Assembly: GCF_026210795.1 (NCBI RefSeq)
Contig: NC_089443.1
Location: forward strand, 186,001 to 250,000
From: Rhizophagus irregularis
Taxonomy: Eukaryota > Glomeromycota > Glomeromycetes > Glomerales > Glomeraceae
Length of the DNA: 64,000 nt
Direction of reading: 5' to 3'
Made by a program: the position numbers and the translations under genes. Below are positions 10,788 through 19,923 of this stretch, piece by piece (position 1 is the stretch's first letter; each line of letters opens with the position of its first letter). The notes beneath the pieces were generated by a model. The model saw nothing but the letters and a program-made list of their open reading frames with translations. It made no database searches and was not told where the DNA came from.

Positions 10788-11690
10788 TACTAATAAATTT
10801 TATGAAATCATAAATTTTACTTTATAATTACATGAAATATATTCACTTTTTTTTTAAAAATCACAATTATTTATAATTATATTTTTGTTATCAAAAACCT
10901 GTTCAAAAATTGATTGTTGCAAATAAAATAGTGCATACATCATCAATTCAATTATTGTGGCTAATTGTAGTTGAAGATTAAAATTTTTATTTCCAAATAC
11001 AATTAATAATATAATTAATTACTTCACTAAGCATTATATTATCTTTACTAAGAAAATCAAAGACAGATGGAATATAAAATATCTGCGGCAGTAGAAGAAT
11101 TCATTTTAAATGATATACAGTATTCTAAGAGAATATCTGAAACTTGTTTATTTAATTTTTTCATCTCAAATAATTTTCACGAAAGTTAGGATTTATTATT
11201 AATATATTTTTCCCAAATATTTTACAGTAGTATAATTAAGCTTTATTTGATTTGTAAATAATGGATAAAATTGATAAATTTGTTATTTTAACATGCTTTA
11301 AAATATAATTTGTCATTTTATTCTCGTCATATCTTTCTAAAATTTCTAAAATATCATTATCTTTTCTTATAATCTATCTTTTGAGTGATTAAATTATCAA
11401 ATTATTTGCATTAATAATAGTTTAACAAAAAAATTCAATTGAAAAAAAAATTATTATTTTTTAATTGTTTTCTTATTACATATAATATCAGATTCTTATA
11501 AAATAACTGATAGTGATCTGTATCTTTCTCGTTATTATATAATATACAGTATTTTTTATGAAATAATTGATAAAAATTTATAGGTCTAACATATTATAGT
11601 TAAAAAGGGGTAAATTTTTGAAGTGTAAGAATTCAGAATATTCTATGATTATGATTTAAGCACAAGCTACAGATCAGCCCAAAAGGGTAA
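10788..11690. other. AT-rich intergenic DNA
   Basis: No supported gene. The end (about 11580-11690) may contain more of the decayed transposase that follows, but the frames are broken. Confidence 0.4.
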
Positions 11691-11976
11691 TTCTCAGTGG
11701 CAAATTTTTTTATCTTCAGAAGTGTAGAATTCCAAGAAACTCAGATTTTTTTTTTAGGAAAATACTTAATTATAGAACAAGGCTATAAAGATCCAAAATT
11801 TCATTTTGAATTAAATTTCATTGAAATGTATTGGAAAAGTCCAAGAAATATTATCATAAAAATTATGACTATTCTTGGACTAATTTACAACAGGTTGTAC
11901 CAATTGCTTTAAATCGAGTTCCATTATCTCAAATTAGAGCATTTGCAAGAAAGTCATATAGATATATGGATGCATA

Positions 11977-12454
11977 TAGAGTTTATATCCGTCCATCTGA
12001 ATATCCAATTTTTGCGTTATCCGTTTATCCAGATATCCAGCTGATTTATCCAGATCTAATCCAGATAATCTGGATATTACCTGGATATCCTAAATTATCT
12101 GGATATCCAATTATTTTTGCAGACTAATTCAGACCAAATTTATAATTCTGACCAGGATTACGCCTTGGTAAGATGATCATTTCCATTTTTGGTGATAGCC
12201 ATTCCACAAAAAATTATTTTTCTAAAATTCAAAATTTTCCTTTTAAAGAGGTTGTGTAACATAAATGTCTAAAAAAGGAAAGATTTTATCATAATTCTGA
12301 CCGGCATTATAAAATTTGTCCAAGTTACTCTTAACGGTTAATATCCGGATATCCGTCGGATTATCTGCATATCCCAAATTCTGTATCCGTCCAATCCGGA
12401 TATTCAAATATCTGCGGATATCCATTTTTTAACAGATAACGGATATAAACTCTA
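11977..12454. mobile_element. hAT-like MITE, 478 bp, 8-bp duplication
   Basis: Inverted termini TAGAGTTTATATCCGT (11977-11992 and 12439-12454, perfect 16 bp), flanked by GATGCATA at 11969-11976 and 12455-12462. TAGAG ends and 8-bp duplications are hAT hallmarks. The subterminal regions are filled with GGATATCC/ATCCGGATAT-type palindromic words, as expected for transposase-binding arrays. Confidence 0.92.
12132..12322. repeat. Probable nested inverted-repeat element inside the hAT MITE
   Basis: GACCAAATTTATAATTCTGA at the left faces TCTGACCGGCATTATAAAAT at the right in imperfect inverted orientation. The segment lacks the GGATAT words that fill the rest of the host MITE, suggesting a second insertion. 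The TAATTCTGACC motif recurs elsewhere in the window. Confidence 0.45.
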
Positions 12455-12595
12455 GATGCATATCAAAAAGAATTGGATGCAAAACAAGCAGAATATGCAG
12501 TTAAACATTATAAAAGACATAAAGTAATGCCAAATACATTGTTTCACAATATTTAGTGTTTTAAATCATTTTCTGTATAATTCGGGACCAGCTTA

Positions 12596-12960
12596 ACCTG
12601 AAAAAATGTCACGAAATGGCCGGCATTACGCAACTTAACTGAAATTAAGTGTGGCGCACATGTGACGGATAGTGCATGACGAGGTGTACCGCCGGATTTA
12701 CCCCAGTATCACCGACACTTTTATAATTAAAATTCCACCCCACGTGACCGGTGACATTTAAAGGGATGTGAAAAAAATAATTTTGCGAGGCAAAAAAAAA
12801 ACTAAGTCCCTCAGATAAATATAAACAGTGAAAACGCGGTGGGGTGTGATGCCGGTGATGAATATTACAAAATCACGTGGGGTGGAAAAAGTGTCGGTGA
12901 TACTGGGTAAGATCACCGCCGGTAAAAAAAAACGTGATTTTTCGTGACATTTTTTCAGGG
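12596..12960. mobile_element. mariner/pogo-like MITE, 365 bp, TA duplication
   Basis: Inverted termini ACCTGAAAAAATGTCACGAA (left) and CCCTGAAAAAATGTCACGAA (right, reverse complement; one mismatch in 20), flanked by TA at 12594-12595 and 12961-12962. A second inner inverted pair includes CCAGTATCACCGACACTTTT and CCACCCCACGTGA. No coding capacity. Confidence 0.88.
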
Positions 12961-13450
12961 TACACTGGGAAAATCATCTTGTGAATTTATAACTATCTAA
13001 TTTTTTGTCTAACACCACCCAGGATGCTGAGATGTATTATTATTAAAATAAGATGCATTTCCTTCTTCAAAATTATCATTAACTTCAACCTTCCTCATTT
13101 ATAGGATTATATTCATATCTTGGTCTTGTTCATTGAAAAGCTTTTCATTTTCTTTATCTGTAATTTGACATTATCATTTATTGGTTTTTTAGAAAAAGGA
13201 AGGAAATTCTAATAGAAAAAAAGAAAATAAAACATGTTAAAGACCATAGAAATAAACGCGGTTTATTTAATGGAAAGATCATCTTTGTGGTCAAAAATTA
13301 ACCCCTAATTTTTATATGTTGTAATAAAAACCCGTTCTATCTCAAAATTTGGGACTAAGTTCTACTAAGACGGATTTAAAGGACTCAGTCTTAGGGTCCT
13401 GAACTTGAACTTTTCCCCACCCTATTTCAAAGCCACATTGATATAGGAAG
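12961..13450. other. Intergenic
   Basis: No gene recognised. Base composition rises toward the coiled-coil pseudogene on the right. Confidence 0.4.
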
Positions 13451-14380
13451 CGCGAGCATCATATGTGATGACCGGCATGTTCTTTTTGGGTTGGTGTACT
13501 CGCCTCGGCGGGTAGCTCTGATACCACGTATGGTAATTTTTTCGGGACAGACTCATGACTTTTCTCAAATGGGACTTTAGGTCTCACATTTTCTACATTT
13601 TTGTATCCAGATTATGAGTTAGGCTTTTTTAACTCCGTATCAGCATAGCCAGATCCACTGAAATAATCCAGAATAATTGGATTTGAGGCTTAGTAAACTT
13701 TGAAATAGAATACGCGCTGTAAGATTTGAAATTCTTAACTCTATCTACCCTGTCTTTCTGAAACATTATCTTTAGCAATAATTTCTTGAACGCCTTTTCG
13801 ATATGAATAGCGACATCAAATCTCTTTTTGTTTCGCCTGTGTAGTGTTCTTCCCTTCAATACTTACTTCTAGAAATTGTCATGTCAGTTGTAAGCTCTTG
13901 ATTTCCATCAATAATTTGGATATCATCTTCATCTATCAACTCCGAAGACACATCTTGTACAAAGTCTTGGACTATTATATAATCGGGAGAAACTTTTGTT
14001 TCTTTGGGTAGCACCTGAGACGATACTTCTAGTATCGTTTCTCCTGATGATTGTATTGATTTCGGTTTCCGCAGAATAATTGAAGTATTTTGAGGAATTG
14101 AATGCTCATCCTGAACTCGGCATGGAATTGCTGACTCACGCAAAAGCTTCTTCTCCCTGTTTCTCGTCTTATCATATCACTAACCTTTTTCTTACTCATT
14201 TAATTCTGCAGTAAATTTAGCCTTTTCTTTATCACTCTACTCTAATTTTGCAAGTCTGGCCTCATTCTTTTCCATAGCCTGTCTTAACTTAGCATTTTCA
14301 GCTTTAACCCTGGCATTTTCAGCGTCATTCTCAGTCAGGAGCTCGACAACGCGTCAATTAATCAAGTTCAGATTACATAT
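13451..14380 (-). pseudogene. Coiled-coil hypothetical protein, decayed
   Basis: Read from 14380 leftward. The start is a coiled coil, VVELLTENDAENARVKAENA then KLRQAMEKNEARLAKLE, with a stop, a further fragment (KEKAKFTAELNE) and more stops. An S/E/I-rich segment follows (13856-14143, RESAIPCRVQDEHSIPQNTS...SELIDEDDIQIIDGNQEL) that ends at a GTAAGT donor near 13866. More broken pieces follow (13629-13859; VPKKLPYVVSELPAEASTPT near 13480-13540). Repetitive E-N-A-K-L coiled-coil proteins of unknown function are a large family in AM fungi. At least four stops in the expected frame make this a pseudogene. Confidence 0.55.
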
Positions 14381-15363
14381 TCGATAACGCCTTTCATATA
14401 GAACGCGAATTATTTAAAATGCATTTTACCTAAGTGGGACTTTAAGTCTCACTTTTTTTATTCATAATACGTCTCATATCCCACGAAAATATACTTGATA
14501 CAATGTTTTCGGCTTGAATTCTTTATTGATGCAGTAAATAAATTACGATTCTGCTTGTAACCGGGATACATAAATTTACAAGCGAAATGGTGTTTCTACA
14601 TTTAATACTTGCGGTTCACCTAAATAACATATTATCCCAACGATAACTTCATGATCTTTCATTTGTCCTATTCATCGATGTTATAGATAGAATAAAACGG
14701 TCAATAGTTTATTACATACTCGAGATATGCAGTGTCGGAAAATAAATCAGTTAATAACACTAACCGCCAAATTTTATGTTGTTTGATAGTAAAATCCTCA
14801 GAAATCTATACAAAGAAAAATAGTTATTAATTTGTAAGCAGCATAGCCAAGCTGAAATATTCATACATTAATTGCGTATTATTTCATCCAGGCTTCGTCA
14901 ACGCTTCTTTACGTCGGTTTCTTTTTAACGAGTTCATAACGTGACTACGTGAAATCTTAACATAAATATTCCTGTTGCTGCTGTATTCGTCATAACAAAC
15001 AACCAATCAAGAGTACGATTTTTTACGGAGATCCGACAAAAAATTTTAATATAAAAATACAAAAATTTTTTCTCCCAATTTCAAAAATTCACTTATATTA
15101 CGATACAATTATACTCATTCATTAAAATTTACTCATCTCCTATTTATACCTTCTCCTTCTCGTTACCTTTTCCCCTTTTACAACATCACATAATCTCGCT
15201 ACCCTTTTATCCTGCAATTTCTCTAAAAATTAAAATATTTTAATATTTGAAAAGAAATTCTCTGAAATATTTTCAAAAAATTTTTGTTATTTCTCCCTCG
15301 TAAATTTTGCTGAATTAAAATTTAGAGTTAGTAATTTTCAAACTAACGCTACTGCAACTATAT
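14381..15363. other. Intergenic
   Basis: GGGACTTTAAGTCTCAC at 14432-14448 is echoed as GGGACTTTAGGTCTCAC near 13568, on the other side of the coiled-coil pseudogene. Pyrimidine-rich sequence at 15070-15230 looks like a promoter for the frame starting at 15364. No gene seen. Confidence 0.4.
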
Positions 15364-15980
15364 AATGGATGCTTTTACTACTTATGGTAGTGTTTATAGA
15401 GTAGAAATTGAAGAAACTTAAGACTCTCCTGCACTCTAATAATATCGTGGAAAAATATTATTTATTACTCTCGAGGAAAAAAATTTATAAACGCTTGAAA
15501 AGAAGTATTTACACTCATTTACGATTTAATGGTTCTCTTTTTTTTGTTCAAATCCCTTCACCGTATCGCGCACTTCTTTCTTTTATCATAGTTGATGGTG
15601 ATGGTTTAGTAATTTATGGATCAAAATGTAGACATTTGAAAATTATTCTAATTCATAATGGTGAATAGCACTTTATTCTGGGCTTTGAAGGGTATGGATA
15701 GTAAATTATCGATGACAACTCAACAAAATAATTCAACTTTACAACAGCAGGACGAAGGACTGTGGTCGCTTTCAAAAAAATTTATGGTAAGAAAGTGTTC
15801 TGCACCGTTTCTTTGCTAATCAACATATTAATAAATTTGTATATCTTTAGAGTCCGTGTTAATATCATTAAATTTTTTGCGGCACTAATCTCGGTAACAT
15901 CGATGTTAGCTTATATTATGAGAATAAAAGATGTACGTATAGTGTATAGGTGCTATCCTGTTTCACATGATAACTTTTAG
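15364..15980 (+). pseudogene. Unassigned decayed gene
   Basis: An ATG at 15364 gives MDAFTTYGSVYRVEIEET before a stop. A shifted frame then runs 15408-15668 (KTLLHSNNIVEKYYLLLSRK ... FIIVDGDGLVIYGSKCRHLK) and another 15762-15980 has hydrophobic, membrane-like stretches (VSLLINILINLYIF, IIKFFAALISVTSMLAYIM). The preceding pyrimidine-rich upstream region and change of composition suggest an old gene. I do not recognise the family, and the second frame may be chance. Confidence 0.3.
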
Positions 15981-16577
15981 GAAATCACAATGATGAATGA
16001 GAAAAAATGAACTCAGGGTTTGAGGCTAAACTAGATCTGATGTAAAGAGTGGAATTTTCTTAATGAAAAATACAAAGGAGTAGAAGGAGCAGAAGAAAAA
16101 TTCAAGATGATAAATGAAAAACATGAAGCTTTCACCACTCCTCAAATTACATTAAAAGAATTTTTTGAGGTAAGACGTTGTGATCCATATTTTCCGATAT
16201 TAATAACTTTGTTATTTGATTAATCTAACATTATGCAAATTACAGGTTTGAGCTATCCTGTCCTTATGCTCGTACTCATATGATGAAAAACTTACAGACA
16301 AAATAAGTAACGAAACTCAAAGGTTCAGATCAACGAAAATAAATTTAATGTATATATTCTTTTTATCACTTAACTAGGAGAAAACTACTAATAGGAGTGC
16401 AAATAGTTAATATAAATTGTATAGACAATTATTTCTTAGTATAATAAAATTCAATTTGGTCTTTTCTGCATTTTGCAACACCCGTATATATCATACAATT
16501 TGCCAAGAAAAATTTTTGTTAATACATGCTAAAATATAAAATGTGGACTTATACCGCCTGGGAAATAACGAGGTAAG
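15981..16577. other. Intergenic with a possible exon fragment
   Basis: Positions about 16085-16170 read as K/E-rich codons (EEKFKMINEKHEAFTTPQIT) ending at a GTAAGA, possibly an exon of the preceding remnant. Nothing else supported. Confidence 0.3.
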
Positions 16578-16636
16578 TTAGCAATAGCCCATAATCAGCC
16601 TGTAGCGAGCGGGGTAGCAGAATTTGTTATACTTAC

Positions 16637-16910
16637 ATCACAAGCACTTCGACATTGTAGTAAGTTTTGATAGATACTCACAGTCGCCTGATTTTGTTTA
16701 CCTCGGTTATGCAAATTATTTCTTCCAACATTTCGCTGATAATTTTTTTGATTGCATAGTCGACACGACCAATGTTTTCTTCGCCAATTATATTCGCCTG
16801 AAGTGTGATCACCAAACCATCGAGAAGACTTACAGCCGTATGTAAGATTGTTGAAATGTACTCGCATCTCATAGCTTCGTTACTATCTACATCTAAATTA
16901 TTATACTATA
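16637..16910 (-). pseudogene. Nuclease-like fragment with D...ExK pattern
   Basis: On the minus strand one frame reads SNEAMRCEYISTILHTAVSL, LDGLVITLQANIIGEE and NIGRVDYAIKKIISEMLEEI, then ICITE. A one-frame slip continues as GKQNQATVSIYQNLLQCRSA. Joined, the pattern is G-RVDYAI ... ICITE-x-K, as in PD-(D/E)xK restriction-endonuclease-fold proteins. Such nuclease tails are known among Crinkler-type effectors, and the YQNLLQCRSACD end recalls AM-fungal members from memory. A GTAAGT donor (minus, plus coordinates 16631-16636) follows CD. The frame slip and lack of N-terminal sequence mark a dead fragment. Confidence 0.48.
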
Positions 16911-17546
16911 ATATAGTATTTTTAGCATGTATTTAAGTATAAAGTGTTTAAGTAAACTTTTTTTTAATACTTTTAATAACAAAATTATCAGTTATTTTTC
17001 AAAACAAAAATTATATAAATTACATGAATAGGTAAACTTTACCCTATGAATTTTACCCCTGGTAACACTCTTTTTTCAATATATTTTATTACATATATAT
17101 AATAAAATACTTAATTGTTATGGAAAGCTTATTTTTAAAATAATTTATTATTTATTTAAATTATTTAAACGAACCAATATTATAAAAAAAAAGATTTTTT
17201 TTTTTATTAATTTTATTAAACAACTAAAAAGGTTAAAATTTTTTTATAAAATTATTATGATAAAATTGAAACTTGAAAGGTATTGATGTTTATGATAAAA
17301 ATATTAAAAAATATTAATATTTAATAATAAGTTTCTGAAATTTTTACACACTTTGATATATAATAAATATACATATAATTTTAAATATTTTTTTTTTGAA
17401 TATAAATAAATATTTCTAAAGCATGAATACTATCTACTTAATTTTTTAGAACTATTAATTTTTTTTTCCAAAGATCGCGTAATCGCTTTGTTGAAAAGTT
17501 ATTTCGTAATATGAAATAATCAACGAGATGTGAACTTTATTATTAA
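16911..17546. other. AT-rich intergenic DNA, 3' side of the MACPF-like gene
   Basis: A/T homopolymer tracts; no gene. Any further 3' exon of the minus-strand gene would be here, for example after an ATTAATAG acceptor near 17456, giving an immediate stop. Confidence 0.4.
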
Positions 17547-19670
17547 TTAATTAAAATTAAGTATTAGTAAATTATAATTAAAAAAAGAAAAAGAATAATA
17601 AATAAATACCTGATCTGGATCAAAAAAGGCACATTTAATGTTATTTTCTGTCGTTATTAATATATTATTTTTACAAATAAAACAATTGCTATTGTTACAA
17701 TCAATAGATTTAATTTTAATTTGTCCGCTTTTTTGTTTCAGAAAAATTGGCCCATAGTTAGTTTTTTTGGTGGAATATAAGCTAATAAACTTGGGGCTTA
17801 GACAAGTGTTATTATTAGTTAAATTAATAATTGGTTTATTAAAATTTTTAATTGAATAATCAAAAGGCATTATGTAAGATGCATTATGAATATGATAATA
17901 TGCAGAAATAATTAGTGTATAAAAAATGAAGTTTGGTAAATTTACATAACGATTACTTTTTAAACAATAAGAAAATGTGCATGCTCCAATTTTGTTTTCT
18001 TCTTGAGCATTAAAAAAGTGGTGCCCAATTACAAGAGAAGAATTTGATGAATCTAATTTAGTTAATACAGGAATACCAAAACAGGGAATATCTCCAATAA
18101 ATGAATCATATTTATAATCCAATAAATTTGTATTGATCATAAGATTTTGATTATTTAATAGATCAAAATCATTTTTTATAATATTTAATTGGGTATTGAA
18201 ATCTGAAAGTATAAACTTGAAATTTGTATGAAAGCCAATAATCATCCAATTAATTTTTAATTTACATTCGCGTTTTCGGGATTTTTTTTGAATACAGTGA
18301 ATTATTAGACTTGGTTTTCCGTCTGGTGGACAAAGGACTTGACAAGTAAAAAAATCGTTCTTCGATTCTGCCGTGTCAATAACAGTTGCAAAAATATTAC
18401 AATCTGCAGCTTTGTTTTGAATAATTTTCGAAATATTTGATGGTATATCTAATTCAAACTTTTTGGGTCTTTCAATTCTTTCTAAATAGTAATTGAAATC
18501 TTTAGTAGTTGCGTAATGAATTCTTTTTCCGATAGATTTAATAATTTGTTCAAGTAAATCTTTAGGTAAAATTTGAAAAATACTAATTGGACCTCGAAAT
18601 TCTATGCAATCCCAAGTTTTATAATCTTTTAGAGATTTAACCCAAGTTTTCTCATCAAAATTTTCGAGGCTGCTTTGTTCTCCACCAATTAATTTTGTAC
18701 ACTGCAATTTAAAATAATTCGACTTTCCTTTTGAATAATTGGAACTACTTGCCACCCTGACTTCCACCCCTCCTGTATTTGCATTCATAGCATTTACATT
18801 AGAATTTTTTGTAGAGTATCCGGTTGATATTCCGAAAACATCAAAATAGGCTCTTCCACCTAAAATAACCTCGGTTGGAATAAATTGACCAAATTCCTCA
18901 GTAATTTGCTTAAAATCCTCTATATTTTTAGATTTTATGGCTTCTTTTACTACTTTAATAAATTCTGGAGTTGGATCTAAATAGTTGCTAAATTCTAAAG
19001 ATATTTTACCATATTCTGTAAAACGATAAGAAGAATCGGTTTCAATATTGAATTTTTCATTTTTTAATTTTTCAATTGATATTCCTAATTCTACCAAATT
19101 TTGTACATTAATATCACCACTAAAAAATAAATTTGTTCTCATCATTAGCTCTTCATTTGACTTAATTTTAACGTCTCCTTTTTGACATCCTTCAGCACCT
19201 AATTCAGTCAATTTACAATTTTTCATTTGAAATGCCCTTTTATTGGCTCTCTTAATTCCTTTAGAAGTAATTGTACGTCCATAATCTAATTTACGCAATT
19301 CATTAAAATAATTCCAATCAAGCTTTGAACATTTTTTTAAATATAAAATCTTTTCACTTCCAACTTCGTCTATAATATCATCTAAAAGGAAATCGTCTTC
19401 TTTTTCAAATGTTATTTCAGCAAATCCATAGTTATCATTAATTTCGGGATACTTTTTCGAAAATAATAATGTATCATTAATGGAACTATTCCTTTCGAGT
19501 TCTTTTCGAATTGTTAATAAATTATCTGAAAGACATAAACACACCAATTTGGGTGGTTGTGATGGAGGGTCATCTATAGACTTTACTATTACAATAACAT
19601 TTTTAATATTCGAAAAAATATTTTTAAAGTTGAAGTTCATTTTTATAGTATCGTAGGACAATTTACCCAA
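17547..19670 (-). CDS. MACPF-like protein (DUF7431-type), 707 aa
   Basis: A single long exon. Residues 23-115 form a small N-terminal domain with a UBX/header-like look (NVIVIVKSI ... GSEKILYLKKCSKLDWNYF). Residues 118-185 are basic and conserved-looking (KLDYGRTITSKGIKRANKRA). Residues 230-280 carry the perforin-type signature, EEFGQFIPTEVILGGRAYFD at 258-277, equivalent to the Y/F-G-x-H/F-hydrophobic-x-x-x-x-x-GG motif of membrane-attack-complex/perforin proteins. I associate this architecture with DUF7431, a family abundant in Rhizophagus, from memory. Residues 440-610 contain CKLKINWMIIGFHTNFKFIL and SSLVIGHHFF, also matched by the adjacent kinase fusion. Met11 is an alternative start. 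The last 19 residues (after FDPDQ) follow a possible GTATTT donor and look like read-through, so the C-terminus is uncertain. Pore formation is a family-level possibility, not shown. No signal peptide visible. Divergent to the kinase-Sel1 fusion, 253 bp between start codons. Confidence 0.8.
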   Translation of the reverse strand: MGKLSYDTIKMNFNFKNIFSNIKNVIVIVKSIDDPPSQPPKLVCLCLSDNLLTIRKELERNSSINDTLLFSKKYPEINDNYGFAEITFEKEDDFLLDDIIDEVGSEKILYLKKCSKLDWNYFNELRKLDYGRTITSKGIKRANKRAFQMKNCKLTELGAEGCQKGDVKIKSNEELMMRTNLFFSGDINVQNLVELGISIEKLKNEKFNIETDSSYRFTEYGKISLEFSNYLDPTPEFIKVVKEAIKSKNIEDFKQITEEFGQFIPTEVILGGRAYFDVFGISTGYSTKNSNVNAMNANTGGVEVRVASSSNYSKGKSNYFKLQCTKLIGGEQSSLENFDEKTWVKSLKDYKTWDCIEFRGPISIFQILPKDLLEQIIKSIGKRIHYATTKDFNYYLERIERPKKFELDIPSNISKIIQNKAADCNIFATVIDTAESKNDFFTCQVLCPPDGKPSLIIHCIQKKSRKRECKLKINWMIIGFHTNFKFILSDFNTQLNIIKNDFDLLNNQNLMINTNLLDYKYDSFIGDIPCFGIPVLTKLDSSNSSLVIGHHFFNAQEENKIGACTFSYCLKSNRYVNLPNFIFYTLIISAYYHIHNASYIMPFDYSIKNFNKPIINLTNNNTCLSPKFISLYSTKKTNYGPIFLKQKSGQIKIKSIDCNNSNCFICKNNILITTENNIKCAFFDPDQVFIYYSFSFFNYNLLILNFN

Positions 19671-19742
19671 ATGCTTACTTTATTCTATTTTTTTATGTAA
19701 CCTGAACGCCATCGTGCTACTATTTTTAATTCATTTTATGAG

Positions 19743-19833
19743 GCAAATGTATCATTCTCGTACGATCAGGTGCTATGTTCTTATAGGTCGTATAAGATAG
19801 TATGTCGTACACGTATAAGAACGATACATTTGC
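19743..19833. mobile_element. 91-bp MITE with 9-bp duplication (Mutator-like)
   Basis: Imperfect inverted repeat GCAAATGTATCATTCTCGTA against GCAAATGTATCGTTCTTATA, almost fully self-complementary, flanked by TTTTATGAG at 19734-19742 and 19834-19842. A 9-bp duplication fits Mutator-like or similar elements. It sits in the bidirectional promoter region of the MACPF-like/kinase pair; another partial copy lies at 1946. Confidence 0.88.
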
Positions 19834-19923
19834 TTTTATGAGTGTCACAATATCCTCAATTCCTCATATAGCACGTGCATTTTTCTGCGTTAGAAACAAA
19901 AAATTTCTTCTACTCAATTCAAC

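Larger units (their letters stand above)
11760..12555 (+). pseudogene. DDE transposase C-terminal part, split by a MITE
   Basis: The left part reads DPKFHFELNFIEMYW, the motif around the final acidic residue of eukaryotic DDE (IS630/mariner-related) transposases. A one-frame slip at about 11836 leads into KKYYHKNYDYSWTNLQQVVP and IRAFARKSYRYMDAY. The gene then breaks at a hAT-like MITE (11977-12454) and resumes as DAYQKELDAKQAEYAVKHYK, ending at TAG 12554. The duplicated GATGCATA codes for MDAY on both sides, proving the insertion was into this gene. Upstream catalytic Asp regions are missing or unreadable. Transposase of a Class II element; clearly inactive. Confidence 0.72.

Noticed and set aside
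13464..13560. tRNA-like GC-rich stretch (GGGTAGCTCTGATACCACGT)
   Set aside because: No cloverleaf, no B-box of the GGTTCGAATCC type; it reads as part of the decayed coiled-coil gene on the minus strand.
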